From a virus, in the IMG/VR virus record IMGVR_UViG_3300043777_000092, positions 1 through 59,008 of that record: a stretch of 59,008 nt of DNA; one strand, written 5' to 3'. This document shows positions 1-6,872 of this stretch, piece after piece (within the stretch, counting starts at the first letter, position 1; each line of letters opens with the position of its first letter). The translations under genes were made by a program, and so were the position numbers. The notes beneath the pieces were generated by a model. That model did not search any database and had not been told where the DNA came from. It saw nothing but the letters and a program-made list of their open reading frames with translations.

Positions 1-111
1 TCCGACAGGAAGTAGCCCGGGATCGCCAGATCGCAGGTAATTCACTATTTTTTCTGCCCAAGCAAGCATCTCCTCTTCCCTCGGGCAGTAGTCATGATTC
101 AACTCAACCAC
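1..111 (-). CDS. Partial unknown protein running off the left edge
   Basis: The gene starts inside the window and leaves it at the left edge, so only about 37 codons can be read. I take the GTG at 111-109, which overlaps the stop of the preceding gene; a TTG at 102-100 is an alternative. The visible peptide begins MVELNHDYCPREEEML and is mostly helical and acidic. I do not recognise the family. It is the last member seen of a run of tightly packed small early genes. Confidence 0.5.
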   Translation of the reverse strand, partial: MVELNHDYCPREEEMLAWAEKIVNYLRSGDPGLLPVG

Positions 112-340
112 CGTTCTGAAACTCATCACTCGCTTCTCCCTTCGCGTCCCGCCTACGCATCTGGAACCGGATGTAGTTACGTCCGCGCTGAGTGATCGAG
201 TACCACCCATTAAAGCCACCTGAAATATAGCCCTGACTGACGAGCGCCCACGCAGTCAGCAATGTGCGGCCCCCAAAGTGAAGATCGCCATACTGACTCT
301 TTTCCATGCGAATCAGCGTTTCACGTTGCACGCGGGTCAT
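104..340 (-). CDS. Small unknown protein, possible winged-helix fold
   Basis: This 78-residue protein has a short helical start, then a YGDLHFGGRTLLTAWALVSQGYI segment shortened here to its core HFGGRTLLTAWALV, and a Trp-Tyr-rich end (GGFNGWYSITQRGRNYIRF) that resembles the helix-wing layout of small DNA-binding winged-helix proteins. That resemblance is only by eye. The ATG follows a GGGGAGAAGCG ribosome site and overlaps the end of the next gene upstream by 20 bases. Function is unknown. Confidence 0.6.
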   Translation of the reverse strand: MTRVQRETLIRMEKSQYGDLHFGGRTLLTAWALVSQGYISGGFNGWYSITQRGRNYIRFQMRRRDAKGEASDEFQNGG

Positions 341-506
341 CGCTCGCTTCTCCCCTCTCGAGTTGCTTTCGTGCCCATTCTTTGTCGGCTTCCGCTCCTA
401 AATCCAGCATTGCCCGCAGTTTATTCACGATGGCAGTATCCGTCGGTGGAATCTTTTCCCGCTCGCACTGCTTAACAATCATGTCTATCAGTTCGTTTCC
501 GCTCAT
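321..506 (-). CDS. Small unknown helical protein
   Basis: This is a 61-residue, charged, mainly helical protein beginning MSGNELIDMIVKQCEREK. Its ATG overlaps the stop of the preceding gene in an ATGA arrangement and sits behind a good GAGAAGGGG ribosome site, so the two are probably translationally coupled. The C-terminal GEASDD string is echoed by GEASDE near the end of the next gene, which may be chance. No family is recognised. Confidence 0.6.
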   Translation of the reverse strand: MSGNELIDMIVKQCEREKIPPTDTAIVNKLRAMLDLGAEADKEWARKQLERGEASDDPRAT

Positions 507-958
507 TTCTGCCCCTTCTCATCTCCGATGGCGGCCAGGAGTTCGCACTTTCTGCATTTCGGTCTGAAATTGCAGCAGCCTAAGCCGCTTGGATTTGACA
601 AATCGCGCCCACACGTCACGCAAAACTCATGCGGCATCGCCTCCGCCAGCCCCGTCGTCCGGTCGATGCGGGCCGATATGACGGCAATTCGTTGAGCATC
701 CTTCAAAGATTCAACTTGGAATGTCGCAACTTGCGCTTCGAGCACCCGAATCCGCTCTCCCTGCTGCTCGTCATTCCGTTTCGCTTCGGCAAAGATCTTG
801 GCCCGCTCCGCATTTTGCTGTTGGATGATCTGATCCTGCACCCGAATCCGCTTCTCTTTTTCGGCCAGCGTGTCAAGAAGCCATTCAATGCGGTGCTCCA
901 CAGTAAATCCATCGGTGTGACGGCGAATCATGTCTATCTCTTCGTTCGTCAGGATCAT
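503..958 (-). CDS. Coiled-coil protein with C-terminal zinc-ribbon-like cysteines
   Basis: The 151-residue product has a long heptad-rich coiled coil (about residues 25-95, AEKEKRIRVQDQIIQQQ and on). A cysteine cluster follows, CVTCGRDL then CCNFRPKCRKC (about residues 112-142), which could bind one zinc. It overlaps both neighbours by four bases (ATGA), so it belongs to one coupled operon. Similar coil-plus-zinc proteins are common among phage early genes, but I cannot assign a role. Confidence 0.7.
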   Translation of the reverse strand: MILTNEEIDMIRRHTDGFTVEHRIEWLLDTLAEKEKRIRVQDQIIQQQNAERAKIFAEAKRNDEQQGERIRVLEAQVATFQVESLKDAQRIAVISARIDRTTGLAEAMPHEFCVTCGRDLSNPSGLGCCNFRPKCRKCELLAAIGDEKGQK

Positions 959-1479
959 GTCTTTCCCTTTCCGGCTGCGCGAAGGGCATCAAGGCGTTCT
1001 CTTGGTTCTTTGCATTCCGAACATCTCACTTCTTTCTTACATAATCCGTTACCGCTATTGAATCGCGCCGCCCACCACTCCGCCTCTTCGGCCAGCAGCT
1101 TGTCGAGCGCCTGCTTCGCGTCCCACAGCGTCATAGATCGGAGCTTCTGCGCCACATCCTCGGCTTTCATTTCCGATGCGATGTTGGCAGCGACAAGCCA
1201 GATCGAAGCGTCGTGCTGGTCGAGCGCGGAGGCGTCGGCGTCGGGGATGAGGGTGAGAATGGCGCGATGGCAGGCTTCGCCGCTTTTCCACGTTGCGTGC
1301 TCCCCGCGCGTATAGGTAGCATCAGCCGCCAGCCGCAGCGCCGCTGCCCGTTCGAGCTGGATGCGCTCCTCGCAGTCGGCTTGGGCTGCGCTCCAGCCAA
1401 TTTCGGCAATCCAGCGTTCCGATTCGTTCAATTCAGTGTTTGTTCCGTTAAGCCCGTCGAACCACTCCTCGAATGTCAT
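955..1479 (-). CDS. Unknown early protein with a CxxC pair
   Basis: This 174-residue protein starts MTFEEWFDGLNGTN. It is Ala, Glu and Trp rich, and near the end carries CKKEVRCSECKEPRERLDAL, a short cysteine knuckle like the one in the next gene. The stop overlaps the next ATG. It lies directly downstream of the Cas4-like nuclease gene and is probably co-transcribed with it. No catalytic motif is visible. Confidence 0.65.
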   Translation of the reverse strand: MTFEEWFDGLNGTNTELNESERWIAEIGWSAAQADCEERIQLERAAALRLAADATYTRGEHATWKSGEACHRAILTLIPDADASALDQHDASIWLVAANIASEMKAEDVAQKLRSMTLWDAKQALDKLLAEEAEWWAARFNSGNGLCKKEVRCSECKEPRERLDALRAAGKGKT

Positions 1480-1502
1480 GTGCCCCCCCCTTCTGGCTAC
1501 TC

Positions 1503-2498
1503 TCAGGGCTTGAAGAACTTGACGTGCCGCTCGGTGTGCGCTGGCACGGAGTACGCCTTCTTCGGTACGTCCTTGATCGACACAATCCAGTCACCCACGA
1601 CCAGCTTCTCCTGGCCTTCGGAAGCGTGCGACTTCATCTCCGATTTCAGATCATCGTCGAGCGCCTTATACTCGCGGAAGGCAGGTTCCAGTTCCGCGCG
1701 CCGCTCGAGCTGCGCCGCAAGGTCGCCCACCGATTCCTCGTCGAAGATTACGGCGCCTGGCCCGAAGGACAGATCAGGGAGGCACACATCGTAAAACTCG
1801 CACTCGCTGCAATAGTCGGCATCGGCAATCTTGTCGGACTCCTTTGGCATCTGGCGTATCTGGATGAGGTTGTTGACCCACTCCGCTTTCTGGATCATGG
1901 CTTCGGCGGTCTGGTAAATCTTGTCATCCATCGTGAATTCGAGGATCTTGATACTACCCTTGGTTTTGGACTTCAAGAGAAGCCAGTAGCGGTCCACGCC
2001 TTGCAGGACCATGTACAGAGCGAGCTGCTTGTACCACTTACGCAGCCAGTCTTGCTCCGCCTCGGCTATGTCCTCCGGCTTGTTGATCTTGTCGAAGGTG
2101 AATGGTGAGCACGACTTCACTTCGACATTGATCTTCTCACGGAAGCCTTCCTTCCAGATTTTCAGGTCCTTGCGGCCGCTGATCTGGTAGGCAGGCCATG
2201 CCATTTGGGACTCTTGGTCAGAGACGATGAAGCCCGCGTCTTCGAGGTCGCGCTTCACCATGCGCGCTTGGTCGTTACCCTCGGAGAAGATCATGGCGAG
2301 GTCGGCACCGATCTGACGGCGCTGCTCAGGCGGAACGGTGCGCATGTAAACTGCGTAGGCTCGGCAATCGTGGGCTAGGGTCGTCGGCCAATTTGACATC
2401 GCAAGCGTGCCACCGCTGCGGCGTCCGGCCTTGTACTTCTCGTAGGCTTCCACTACGGCCTGCGGAGTGAGTTGCGGAGTCTTGGTTTCAGTCTTCAT
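1503..2498 (-). CDS. Cas4/RecB-like PD-(D/E)XK nuclease with a likely iron-sulfur cluster
   Basis: The 331-residue protein has the PD-(D/E)XK signature: an acidic region before residue 125 and the EVKS motif (INVEVKSCSPF) near residue 127. A C-terminal CSECEFYDVC gives a Cx2Cx5C triad, and an N-terminal lone cysteine (HDCRAY) could complete a 4Fe-4S cluster, as in Cas4 and AddB. It probably acts as a 5'-to-3' exonuclease feeding the annealing protein encoded just upstream. The ATG at 2498 follows AAGGAG. A perfect 16-bp palindrome abuts that ribosome site, suggesting operator control. The Cas4 likeness does not imply CRISPR. Confidence 0.8.
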   Translation of the reverse strand: MKTETKTPQLTPQAVVEAYEKYKAGRRSGGTLAMSNWPTTLAHDCRAYAVYMRTVPPEQRRQIGADLAMIFSEGNDQARMVKRDLEDAGFIVSDQESQMAWPAYQISGRKDLKIWKEGFREKINVEVKSCSPFTFDKINKPEDIAEAEQDWLRKWYKQLALYMVLQGVDRYWLLLKSKTKGSIKILEFTMDDKIYQTAEAMIQKAEWVNNLIQIRQMPKESDKIADADYCSECEFYDVCLPDLSFGPGAVIFDEESVGDLAAQLERRAELEPAFREYKALDDDLKSEMKSHASEGQEKLVVGDWIVSIKDVPKKAYSVPAHTERHVKFFKP

Positions 2499-2513
2499 TG
2501 AGCATTTCTCCTT

Positions 2514-2529
2514 AGTCCAAATTTGGACT
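2514..2529. repeat. Dispersed 16-bp palindrome, copy 1 (intergenic)
   Basis: This is a perfect copy of AGTCCAAATTTGGACT. It lies in the 122-bp gap between the nuclease gene and the SSB-tailed gene, one base upstream of the nuclease gene's AAGGAG site. A bound protein here would block transcription or initiation of the nuclease gene. The same 16-mer recurs at 6657, 16933, 31380 and 37197, with a one-mismatch copy at 35474. Confidence 0.95.
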
Positions 2530-2620
2530 TCTCGGGGGCTACCGGCCCAGCCTGCAAACCGCCTGCGAGTTCGCACTCTCGCCACGGTTCACGGCAGCCC
2601 CCGCTTGCTCTACAGCAAGA

Positions 2621-3031
2621 TCAAAATGGAATGTCGTCCTCCACTGGGACCAACGCAGGCTTGGATTCCTGCTTTGGAGCAAGCAGGGGAGTGTCGAAGC
2701 ATTCCCATTCGACGATTTCCTCAACATGCGCTGGCACAACCTGCTCTGGAACGACCCGGCTGCCGACGATCTTCTTTTTGCAAATCTCGGAACGGGAAGC
2801 GACGGCTTCAATGGTGATGTCGCCAACCTTCTTTTGCAGTCTGAAGTTACCGTAGTCGTCGTACACCTTCTCGCATGAGCCAAAGTTGCGGGCTACCCTT
2901 TCCATGTCCGCGCGGCTGTGGACGTTGTAAAGGTGAATTACATTGGCGTCGTGGGGAGGTGCCACCTCCGGGTGCTTCTCGAACCAGTCAGCAACCTTTC
3001 GGAGCGACTGGGCGTACTCTTGGTTGTTCAT
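2621..3031 (-). CDS. Small protein with SSB-type C-terminal tail
   Basis: This 136-residue protein begins MNNQEYAQSLRKVADWFEKH; the ATG at 3031 follows AGGAGCACC. Its last residues, VEDDIPF, match the acidic tip of bacterial single-stranded DNA-binding proteins, the docking peptide for SSB partners such as RecO, PriA and exonuclease I. The upstream neighbour ends the same way (KDEDIPF). The rest of the chain is not recognised. It sits between an annealing-like protein and a nuclease, so a recombination or replication role is likely. Confidence 0.7.
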   Translation of the reverse strand: MNNQEYAQSLRKVADWFEKHPEVAPPHDANVIHLYNVHSRADMERVARNFGSCEKVYDDYGNFRLQKKVGDITIEAVASRSEICKKKIVGSRVVPEQVVPAHVEEIVEWECFDTPLLAPKQESKPALVPVEDDIPF

Positions 3032-3041
3032 GGTGCTCCTT

Positions 3042-4334
3042 TCAGAATGGAATGTCTTCGTCCTTGGCCTCATAGGGCATCGCGGTCTGTACGGGCGGAT
3101 CGCGCTGAATGATTGGCGTCCCGTCCTCAAGCCATTCGTACTGTCCGATCTTCGATGCGCCCACGATGCGCCAACCTTCTTTCCCACTGCTCTTGGCCTT
3201 GTACGCCTCGACGGTGAAGGTGCAATCCCAGTGCGAGCGCGCAGCGAGGTCCAGAAGCTCGAACACGGTGTACGGGCGGGTTCCACCCACTTCCAAAGTC
3301 TTATTGTCGAAGACGAAGAAGTCCACCTTGTTCATTGACACGATGCCGTAGGGCGACCCACTCGCAGTCTTGAGCTGCTTGAACGCTTCCACCCGGCCCC
3401 AGTTCTGCGGAGGGATGACCGCCTTCGGCAACCCTGTGGCTGCCGAAGGCGGGGCCTGGGGTGCCGGAGAAGCGTTTGAGGCAGCCTGGGAAGGTTGCGT
3501 CGGGTTAGGCGGCTGCTTCGGCTGGCTGGACTGAGTAGCGGGCTTCGATTGCGGCTCCGGCGAGTCGTCCTCGTCTCGGTTGCCGCCAAAGTTGGCACGC
3601 GGGATCTTGGTAATGTCCATACCTGAGTCCTTCAGGTCGCGCAGGGTGGGAGTAAACCCCAAGGCGTCCACGGCCTTGTTGAACGAGTTCGTGATGGCGT
3701 GCTTGCGCACATTTCCGCGGTTGATGTCTGAAAGTGGGCGGTAGGCGTTGAGCTTGCGCGCCTTAACCCTGCCGTGCTGGTCGCACAGCGTTCCGTATGG
3801 CATAGCCTGCCGGCAGGATGGGCACCCGTAGAACGTGAACGCTACTCCGTGGAACGGGTGCCGCGTCGAGCAACTGCCCATCACGCGCACTTCGCGCCCA
3901 TCGGCGGTCAAGACGTCTACCCACTGGTCGTACTCGATGAAATGGCCAAGTTCGTCTTCGTCGCGCCGCTCGATCATTTCCTTGTCCGGCATCCAGAGCG
4001 CACCGGCCCAAGCGAGAATGTTCTGACAGACCCTTAAAGGCATGTACGCCTTTAGTTTAAGCAGGTCGTCCTCGGTCTTGGTCTTGTAGCTGGCGAACAC
4101 AAACAGGTCGCGTGGGTCCGTTTCGGACGCAATGAGCTTTACGATGCCCTTGAACTGCTTGATACGCCGTTCAGCAAGGTCAAGGCTCATTTCCGGGCTT
4201 AGAGGCTGTCCCGGCTGCGCAAGCACGGCAGAGGGCACCTGTGGGGCAGGAATGATGGCTTGGACGGCACTCTCGGGTATCACCGTGACGACTTTCTCGG
4301 TTACTTCTGCTTCAGCCTTCTTCCGGGGTGTCAT
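3042..4334 (-). CDS. Putative single-strand annealing or DNA-binding protein with SSB-type tail
   Basis: The 430-residue protein has three parts: an N-terminal half (about residues 45-240) with SLDLAERRIKQFKGIVKLI and the helical NVRKHAITNSFNKAVDALGF block; a low-complexity Pro/Gln/Ser linker (about 245-305); and a C-terminal region of about 100 residues (NWGRVEAFKQLKTASGSPYG) that may be an OB fold. It ends KDEDIPF, the SSB docking peptide. A Rad52/ERF-like annealing function would suit the neighbouring nuclease, but I cannot prove the family by eye. The ATG at 4334 has a GGAGGAAGA site inside the preceding minigene; an upstream ATG at 4355 is less likely. Confidence 0.6.
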   Translation of the reverse strand: MTPRKKAEAEVTEKVVTVIPESAVQAIIPAPQVPSAVLAQPGQPLSPEMSLDLAERRIKQFKGIVKLIASETDPRDLFVFASYKTKTEDDLLKLKAYMPLRVCQNILAWAGALWMPDKEMIERRDEDELGHFIEYDQWVDVLTADGREVRVMGSCSTRHPFHGVAFTFYGCPSCRQAMPYGTLCDQHGRVKARKLNAYRPLSDINRGNVRKHAITNSFNKAVDALGFTPTLRDLKDSGMDITKIPRANFGGNRDEDDSPEPQSKPATQSSQPKQPPNPTQPSQAASNASPAPQAPPSAATGLPKAVIPPQNWGRVEAFKQLKTASGSPYGIVSMNKVDFFVFDNKTLEVGGTRPYTVFELLDLAARSHWDCTFTVEAYKAKSSGKEGWRIVGASKIGQYEWLEDGTPIIQRDPPVQTAMPYEAKDEDIPF

Positions 4335-4414
4335 TCTTCCTCCGATTCGTTCCATCGGGCCGCGATGTTCACGACGCCGAGATAGATTAGAAATAGCCAG
4401 AGTGCGGTGATCAT
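4331..4414 (-). CDS. 27-residue membrane minigene
   Basis: This tiny frame reads MITALWLFLIYLGVV and on to a charged NESEEE end, so it has one predicted membrane helix and an acidic tail. Start and stop both overlap neighbours in ATGA junctions (4411-4414 and 4331-4334), which argues that it is a real coupled gene. Its 3' end carries the ribosome site of the next gene. It may be a leader-type coupling frame or a small membrane effector. Confidence 0.55.
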   Translation of the reverse strand: MITALWLFLIYLGVVNIAARWNESEEE

Positions 4415-4542
4415 AGCTGCTTTTCCTTGTCGCGGATTTCTAGAACGATTTTCGTCAGGTTCGAGATCATCTTGCTTACAATCAGCAACATGAAACAAAC
4501 CATCAGCAGGCCGAGGTTAATCGCCATAAGATCTGTCTTCAT
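4411..4542 (-). CDS. 43-residue membrane minigene
   Basis: The frame encodes MKTDLMAINLGLLMVCFMLL and ends in a charged EIRDKEKQL, with one membrane helix in the first half. It overlaps the genes on both sides by four bases. The conserved coupling and hydrophobic profile support a real gene even though it is too short for family recognition. Confidence 0.6.
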   Translation of the reverse strand: MKTDLMAINLGLLMVCFMLLIVSKMISNLTKIVLEIRDKEKQL

Positions 4543-4718
4543 CGCTTGTGGGGCTCCACGCCGCTCCCGTCGTCCCAGCCGTCAAGTTGGTCGCCGGATT
4601 CGTACTGCCCCTCGGCCTCGTCGAAGCGCGTTCCCACTCGGATGAACGCACCGATGACGATGGCAAGCACTACTGATCCCGCAAGCGAGATCACGCCCCA
4701 CATCAGTAGGTGCTTCAC
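4539..4718 (-). CDS. 59-residue membrane protein, GTG start
   Basis: The product starts at a GTG (VKHLLMWGVISLAG) overlapping the preceding stop as GTGA, behind a GGGGGTGAA site. It has one strong membrane helix (about residues 6-28) and then a hydrophilic acidic tail (DEAEGQYESGDQLDGWDDG). It belongs to the chain of five overlapping minigenes downstream of the promoter near 5 kb. Function is unknown. Confidence 0.65.
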   Translation of the reverse strand: MKHLLMWGVISLAGSVVLAIVIGAFIRVGTRFDEAEGQYESGDQLDGWDDGSGVEPHKR

Positions 4719-4837
4719 GGCTTCACCCCCGGCGTAAACGCCACAGCCGCGAGCCACCCAGCCGCGATGAGGAACAGCACCCCAATCGCGCCCATCAGAT
4801 CGTTGCGGAATGCTGCGCTGCGAAAATAGGAGTTCAT
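4715..4837 (-). CDS. 40-residue membrane minigene
   Basis: The frame encodes MNSYFRSAAFRNDLMGAIGV followed by a hydrophobic helix (LFLIAAGWLAAVAF) and a short PGVKP end. An AGGAGG site five bases before the ATG lies within the preceding zinc-finger gene, and start and stop overlap the neighbours. One transmembrane helix is predicted. Function is unknown. Confidence 0.65.
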   Translation of the reverse strand: MNSYFRSAAFRNDLMGAIGVLFLIAAGWLAAVAFTPGVKP

Positions 4838-4977
4838 TGCGCCTCCTGACAGACGCGGGGATTGCGCTTACACCAGTTTCTGTTCCCGCAACGCTCGCTG
4901 CAAAATCTCTTTCGCGGGCCGCGCGTCCCGGGCTTTCTCACTGGAAGCTTCTTTCCACATTCGCGGCATTTGTGCAT
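4834..4977 (-). CDS. 47-residue zinc-finger minigene
   Basis: This basic protein reads MHKCRECGKKLPVRKPG and later FCSERCGNRNWCKRNP, giving CxxC and CxxxC pairs that should hold a zinc ion, as in treble-clef or ribosomal-type small zinc fingers. GGAGG lies six bases before the ATG. It is the first gene after the promoter at 4998-5026 and overlaps the next start by four bases. It may be an early regulator or nucleic-acid binder. Confidence 0.7.
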   Translation of the reverse strand: MHKCRECGKKLPVRKPGTRGPRKRFCSERCGNRNWCKRNPRVCQEAQ

Positions 4978-4997
4978 CAGGAACCTCCAATGCGCGG

Positions 4998-5026
4998 ACA
5001 ATATTCCTTGTCAAAGTAAATGTCAA
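4998..5026 (-). promoter_or_regulatory. Consensus sigma70-type promoter
   Basis: On the minus strand TTGACA (5026-5021) is followed after exactly 17 bases by TATTGT (5003-4998), a full -35 match and a four-of-six -10 match. The start point would be near 4990, just ahead of the zinc-finger minigene's ribosome site. It lies in the 68-bp gap after the 5046-5447 gene and would drive the minigene and recombination operon. Confidence 0.75.
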
Positions 5027-5045
5027 GGGAATTCGCAAACTATTT

Positions 5046-5447
5046 TTAGGATTGTACGGCGGAGATTACCACGGTGCTCAATTCACCATTGGCTTCGGCT
5101 TGATTGAGGGCTTCCTCGATCATATCGGTGGCAGGCTTCGACTCGTAAATCTCGTAGTCGCTGATCTTCTCGTCGGCGCATAGGATGCACCCGTCCGAGT
5201 CTGTCGCCCGGTTACCCCCGTGCATCTCGATCTCAGTGCGCCCAGGCACATCGAGGTGCGGCGTCGGCCGCTGGAAGCGGTTGCTCCAAAGCATTTTGAC
5301 GGGGTAGGTTCCTGCGGGGACCATCAAGGATGTAGGTTCCAAACAAAAAGAGACAGGGCGACCATCCAAGGAAATAGTTCCCGTGGTGGTCGCCCTGTAC
5401 TCTGAAGTCTCGGGCGCGTCTTTCGTCCGATTGACCTCGATTTGCAA
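5046..5447 (-). CDS. DUF5675-like protein
   Basis: This 133-residue protein has the layout of DUF5675: a strand-rich start, FCLEPTSLMVPAGTYPVKM (about residues 34-52), then VPGRTEIEMHGGNRATDSDGC (about 66-87) with the conserved His, Gly-Asn and Asp-x-x-Gly-Cys-Ile positions. The His/Cys arrangement recalls L,D-transpeptidase-like folds, but the activity of the family is not settled. Its place among membrane and peptidase-like genes suggests a cell-wall role. The start is TTG at 5447, three bases after the upstream stop. Confidence 0.65.
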   Translation of the reverse strand: MQIEVNRTKDAPETSEYRATTTGTISLDGRPVSFCLEPTSLMVPAGTYPVKMLWSNRFQRPTPHLDVPGRTEIEMHGGNRATDSDGCILCADEKISDYEIYESKPATDMIEEALNQAEANGELSTVVISAVQS

Positions 5448-5450
5448 ACG

Positions 5451-5765
5451 CTACTTCTTGCGCTTGGCCGATGCCGCGAGCGCGTATTCAAGATCGAGCG
5501 CGGTCGCTACCGGAGGTGGCGCGGCACTCACAGTGAAGACTACGGTATCGGTCAGGCCATTGCCTTGGTCAAGCACAGACACGTTGGCCGTTCCGGCCGC
5601 GACTGCCGTGGCGATACCCGTATTCGCGTCCACCGTCACGGTCGCCGGGGTGTCGCTCGTGTAGACGAGCGGCCCGATCGGCTGGATTGACGGCGTAGTC
5701 GGATTTGACTCGACTACGGTCGGATCATAAACCTGCCCTACTGTTGCGCTTACTGGAGCTCCCAT
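5451..5765 (-). CDS. Bacterial Ig-like (BIG2-type) small protein
   Basis: The 104-residue product is dominated by one Ig-like domain (about residues 25-82) with the BIG2 pattern VTVDANTGIATAVAAGTANV. Such domains decorate phage surfaces and bind carbohydrate weakly. The end, PPPVATALDLEYALAASAKR, is nearly the same as the end of the upstream neighbour, though the bodies are unrelated, so the tail may be a shared docking tag. The ATG follows AGAGGTGATTC. Confidence 0.75.
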   Translation of the reverse strand: MGAPVSATVGQVYDPTVVESNPTTPSIQPIGPLVYTSDTPATVTVDANTGIATAVAAGTANVSVLDQGNGLTDTVVFTVSAAPPPVATALDLEYALAASAKRKK

Positions 5766-5804
5766 GAATCACCTCTTTTTTTAGATTTGAAGCTACGAAT
5801 CGCT

Positions 5805-6098
5805 TTACCGAAACCTTTTCTGCGCCGAACCCAGTGAATATTCCAGCGATAGCGCAGTCGCTTCTTCTGGCGGCTGAAGCGCTTGGATCGCCGCAAGCAA
5901 CTGCGCGAATCCTTGGGCTTGCGCTGTGGCCATCACTCCCAGCACCGTTGCCAGCGTCCCAAATCCAGCTTGGTCCGCGGCGCTCAACTTCTGGATCGCC
6001 TCCGTGATTTCCTTGCAGCATCTGTCATGGCGATCCGCGAGTCGCTTCTCGATTTCGTACAGAATCCTGATTACGTCTTCGATGTTTTGGCGTTCCAC
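5805..6098 (-). CDS. Small helical protein sharing a C-terminal tag with its neighbour
   Basis: The 97-residue product begins at a GTG (6098) behind GGAGACGGAATT and is helical (NIEDVIRILYEIEKRLADRH). It ends PPEEATALSLEYSLGSAQKR, matching the tail of the Ig-like protein in 11 of the 14 positions from ATAL to KR when one gap is allowed. The helical part may form a coiled-coil oligomer. The function is unknown; the shared tail is its only distinctive mark. Confidence 0.65.
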   Translation of the reverse strand: MERQNIEDVIRILYEIEKRLADRHDRCCKEITEAIQKLSAADQAGFGTLATVLGVMATAQAQGFAQLLAAIQALQPPEEATALSLEYSLGSAQKRFR

Positions 6099-6110
6099 AA
6101 TTCCGTCTCC

Positions 6111-6872
6111 TTAGTTGACGATAGCGGTTAGGTCGGCCTGAAGCTGTCCAAGATTGAACAAATCAGGAGAAAGCCCCTTGCGCGCAACCCATGCGGGGGA
6201 GAGCAGGGCATACGCTTCGTCACAATAGGTGGTGAAGAACTCCCACGTCATTACCTGGCGCATTCCCCAAGTGATGCAGGTAAGCATCTCGCTCGCCGTG
6301 TCGTACATGGGCACCCAAACGTCGTGGCCGCCAACGATGCCTCCGTCGTTCGGCACCACGGTCCAAGGCTGTCCCGCCGCGTTTTGGTCCATGGCGCTTT
6401 GTGGGACGTTGAAGCCCATATCCAGACCACCGAACAGGTAGATTGCCTGCTGCGCGTGCAGCCAGTTTGTCGGATCGATGGCGGTGTAGGCGTCCAGCTC
6501 CACACCGCCGAAGCCATTCGCCCGCCAGTCGTTGAGGTTGTCGATCATGCTCTCGCCCTGGTCGGTCGAGGGATCGCCGGGAATGTACCCGCCGTCCGTC
6601 TCGTAGGCTTGGAGCACCACGCTGTCGGGGACTGTGACCATGCGCCCGTTGTCCAAAGTCCAAATTTGGACTGCATGGCCCTTCTTCGCCTCAGTGCAAC
6701 ACCCAAGGGTATCATTCAGAAACATCTGCCAATTGATTGCGAAGCCGCGGCTCCAATCAACTCGCGGCGGTGGCGCCGGCAGCGCAAGGCCAAGGTAGTC
6801 CTTGAACATCAGCCTGCGTTTGAGCTGGTCGGGGCGGGAGGGGTTGCGTCCAAATCTCTGTTGGCGCGGCAT
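6111..6872 (-). CDS. Papain-like cysteine peptidase-type protein
   Basis: The 253-residue protein has NDTLGCCTEAKKGHAVQIW (about residues 53-71), like the G-x-C-x-x-A-A active-site helix of papain-type folds, and a later GGIVGGHDVWVPMYD (about 178-192) that supplies the His. An Asn or Asp further on could complete the site. It lacks a signal peptide. With the adjacent lipoprotein and small membrane proteins it could be a lysis or cell-wall enzyme, or an effector. A copy of the 16-bp palindrome lies inside the gene and encodes VQIWT. Confidence 0.6.
   Translation of the reverse strand: MPRQQRFGRNPSRPDQLKRRLMFKDYLGLALPAPPPRVDWSRGFAINWQMFLNDTLGCCTEAKKGHAVQIWTLDNGRMVTVPDSVVLQAYETDGGYIPGDPSTDQGESMIDNLNDWRANGFGGVELDAYTAIDPTNWLHAQQAIYLFGGLDMGFNVPQSAMDQNAAGQPWTVVPNDGGIVGGHDVWVPMYDTASEMLTCITWGMRQVMTWEFFTTYCDEAYALLSPAWVARKGLSPDLFNLGQLQADLTAIVN
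6657..6672. repeat. Dispersed 16-bp palindrome, copy 2 (in a coding region)
   Basis: A perfect AGTCCAAATTTGGACT lies inside the peptidase-like gene and is read there as Val-Gln-Ile-Trp-Thr. Other coding copies are read in different frames, so the protein sequence is not what is being conserved. Confidence 0.95.

Noticed and set aside
1503-2498. Cas4-like nuclease as a sign of CRISPR
   Set aside because: No repeats, spacers or other Cas genes are present. Such nucleases are common in phage recombination modules.
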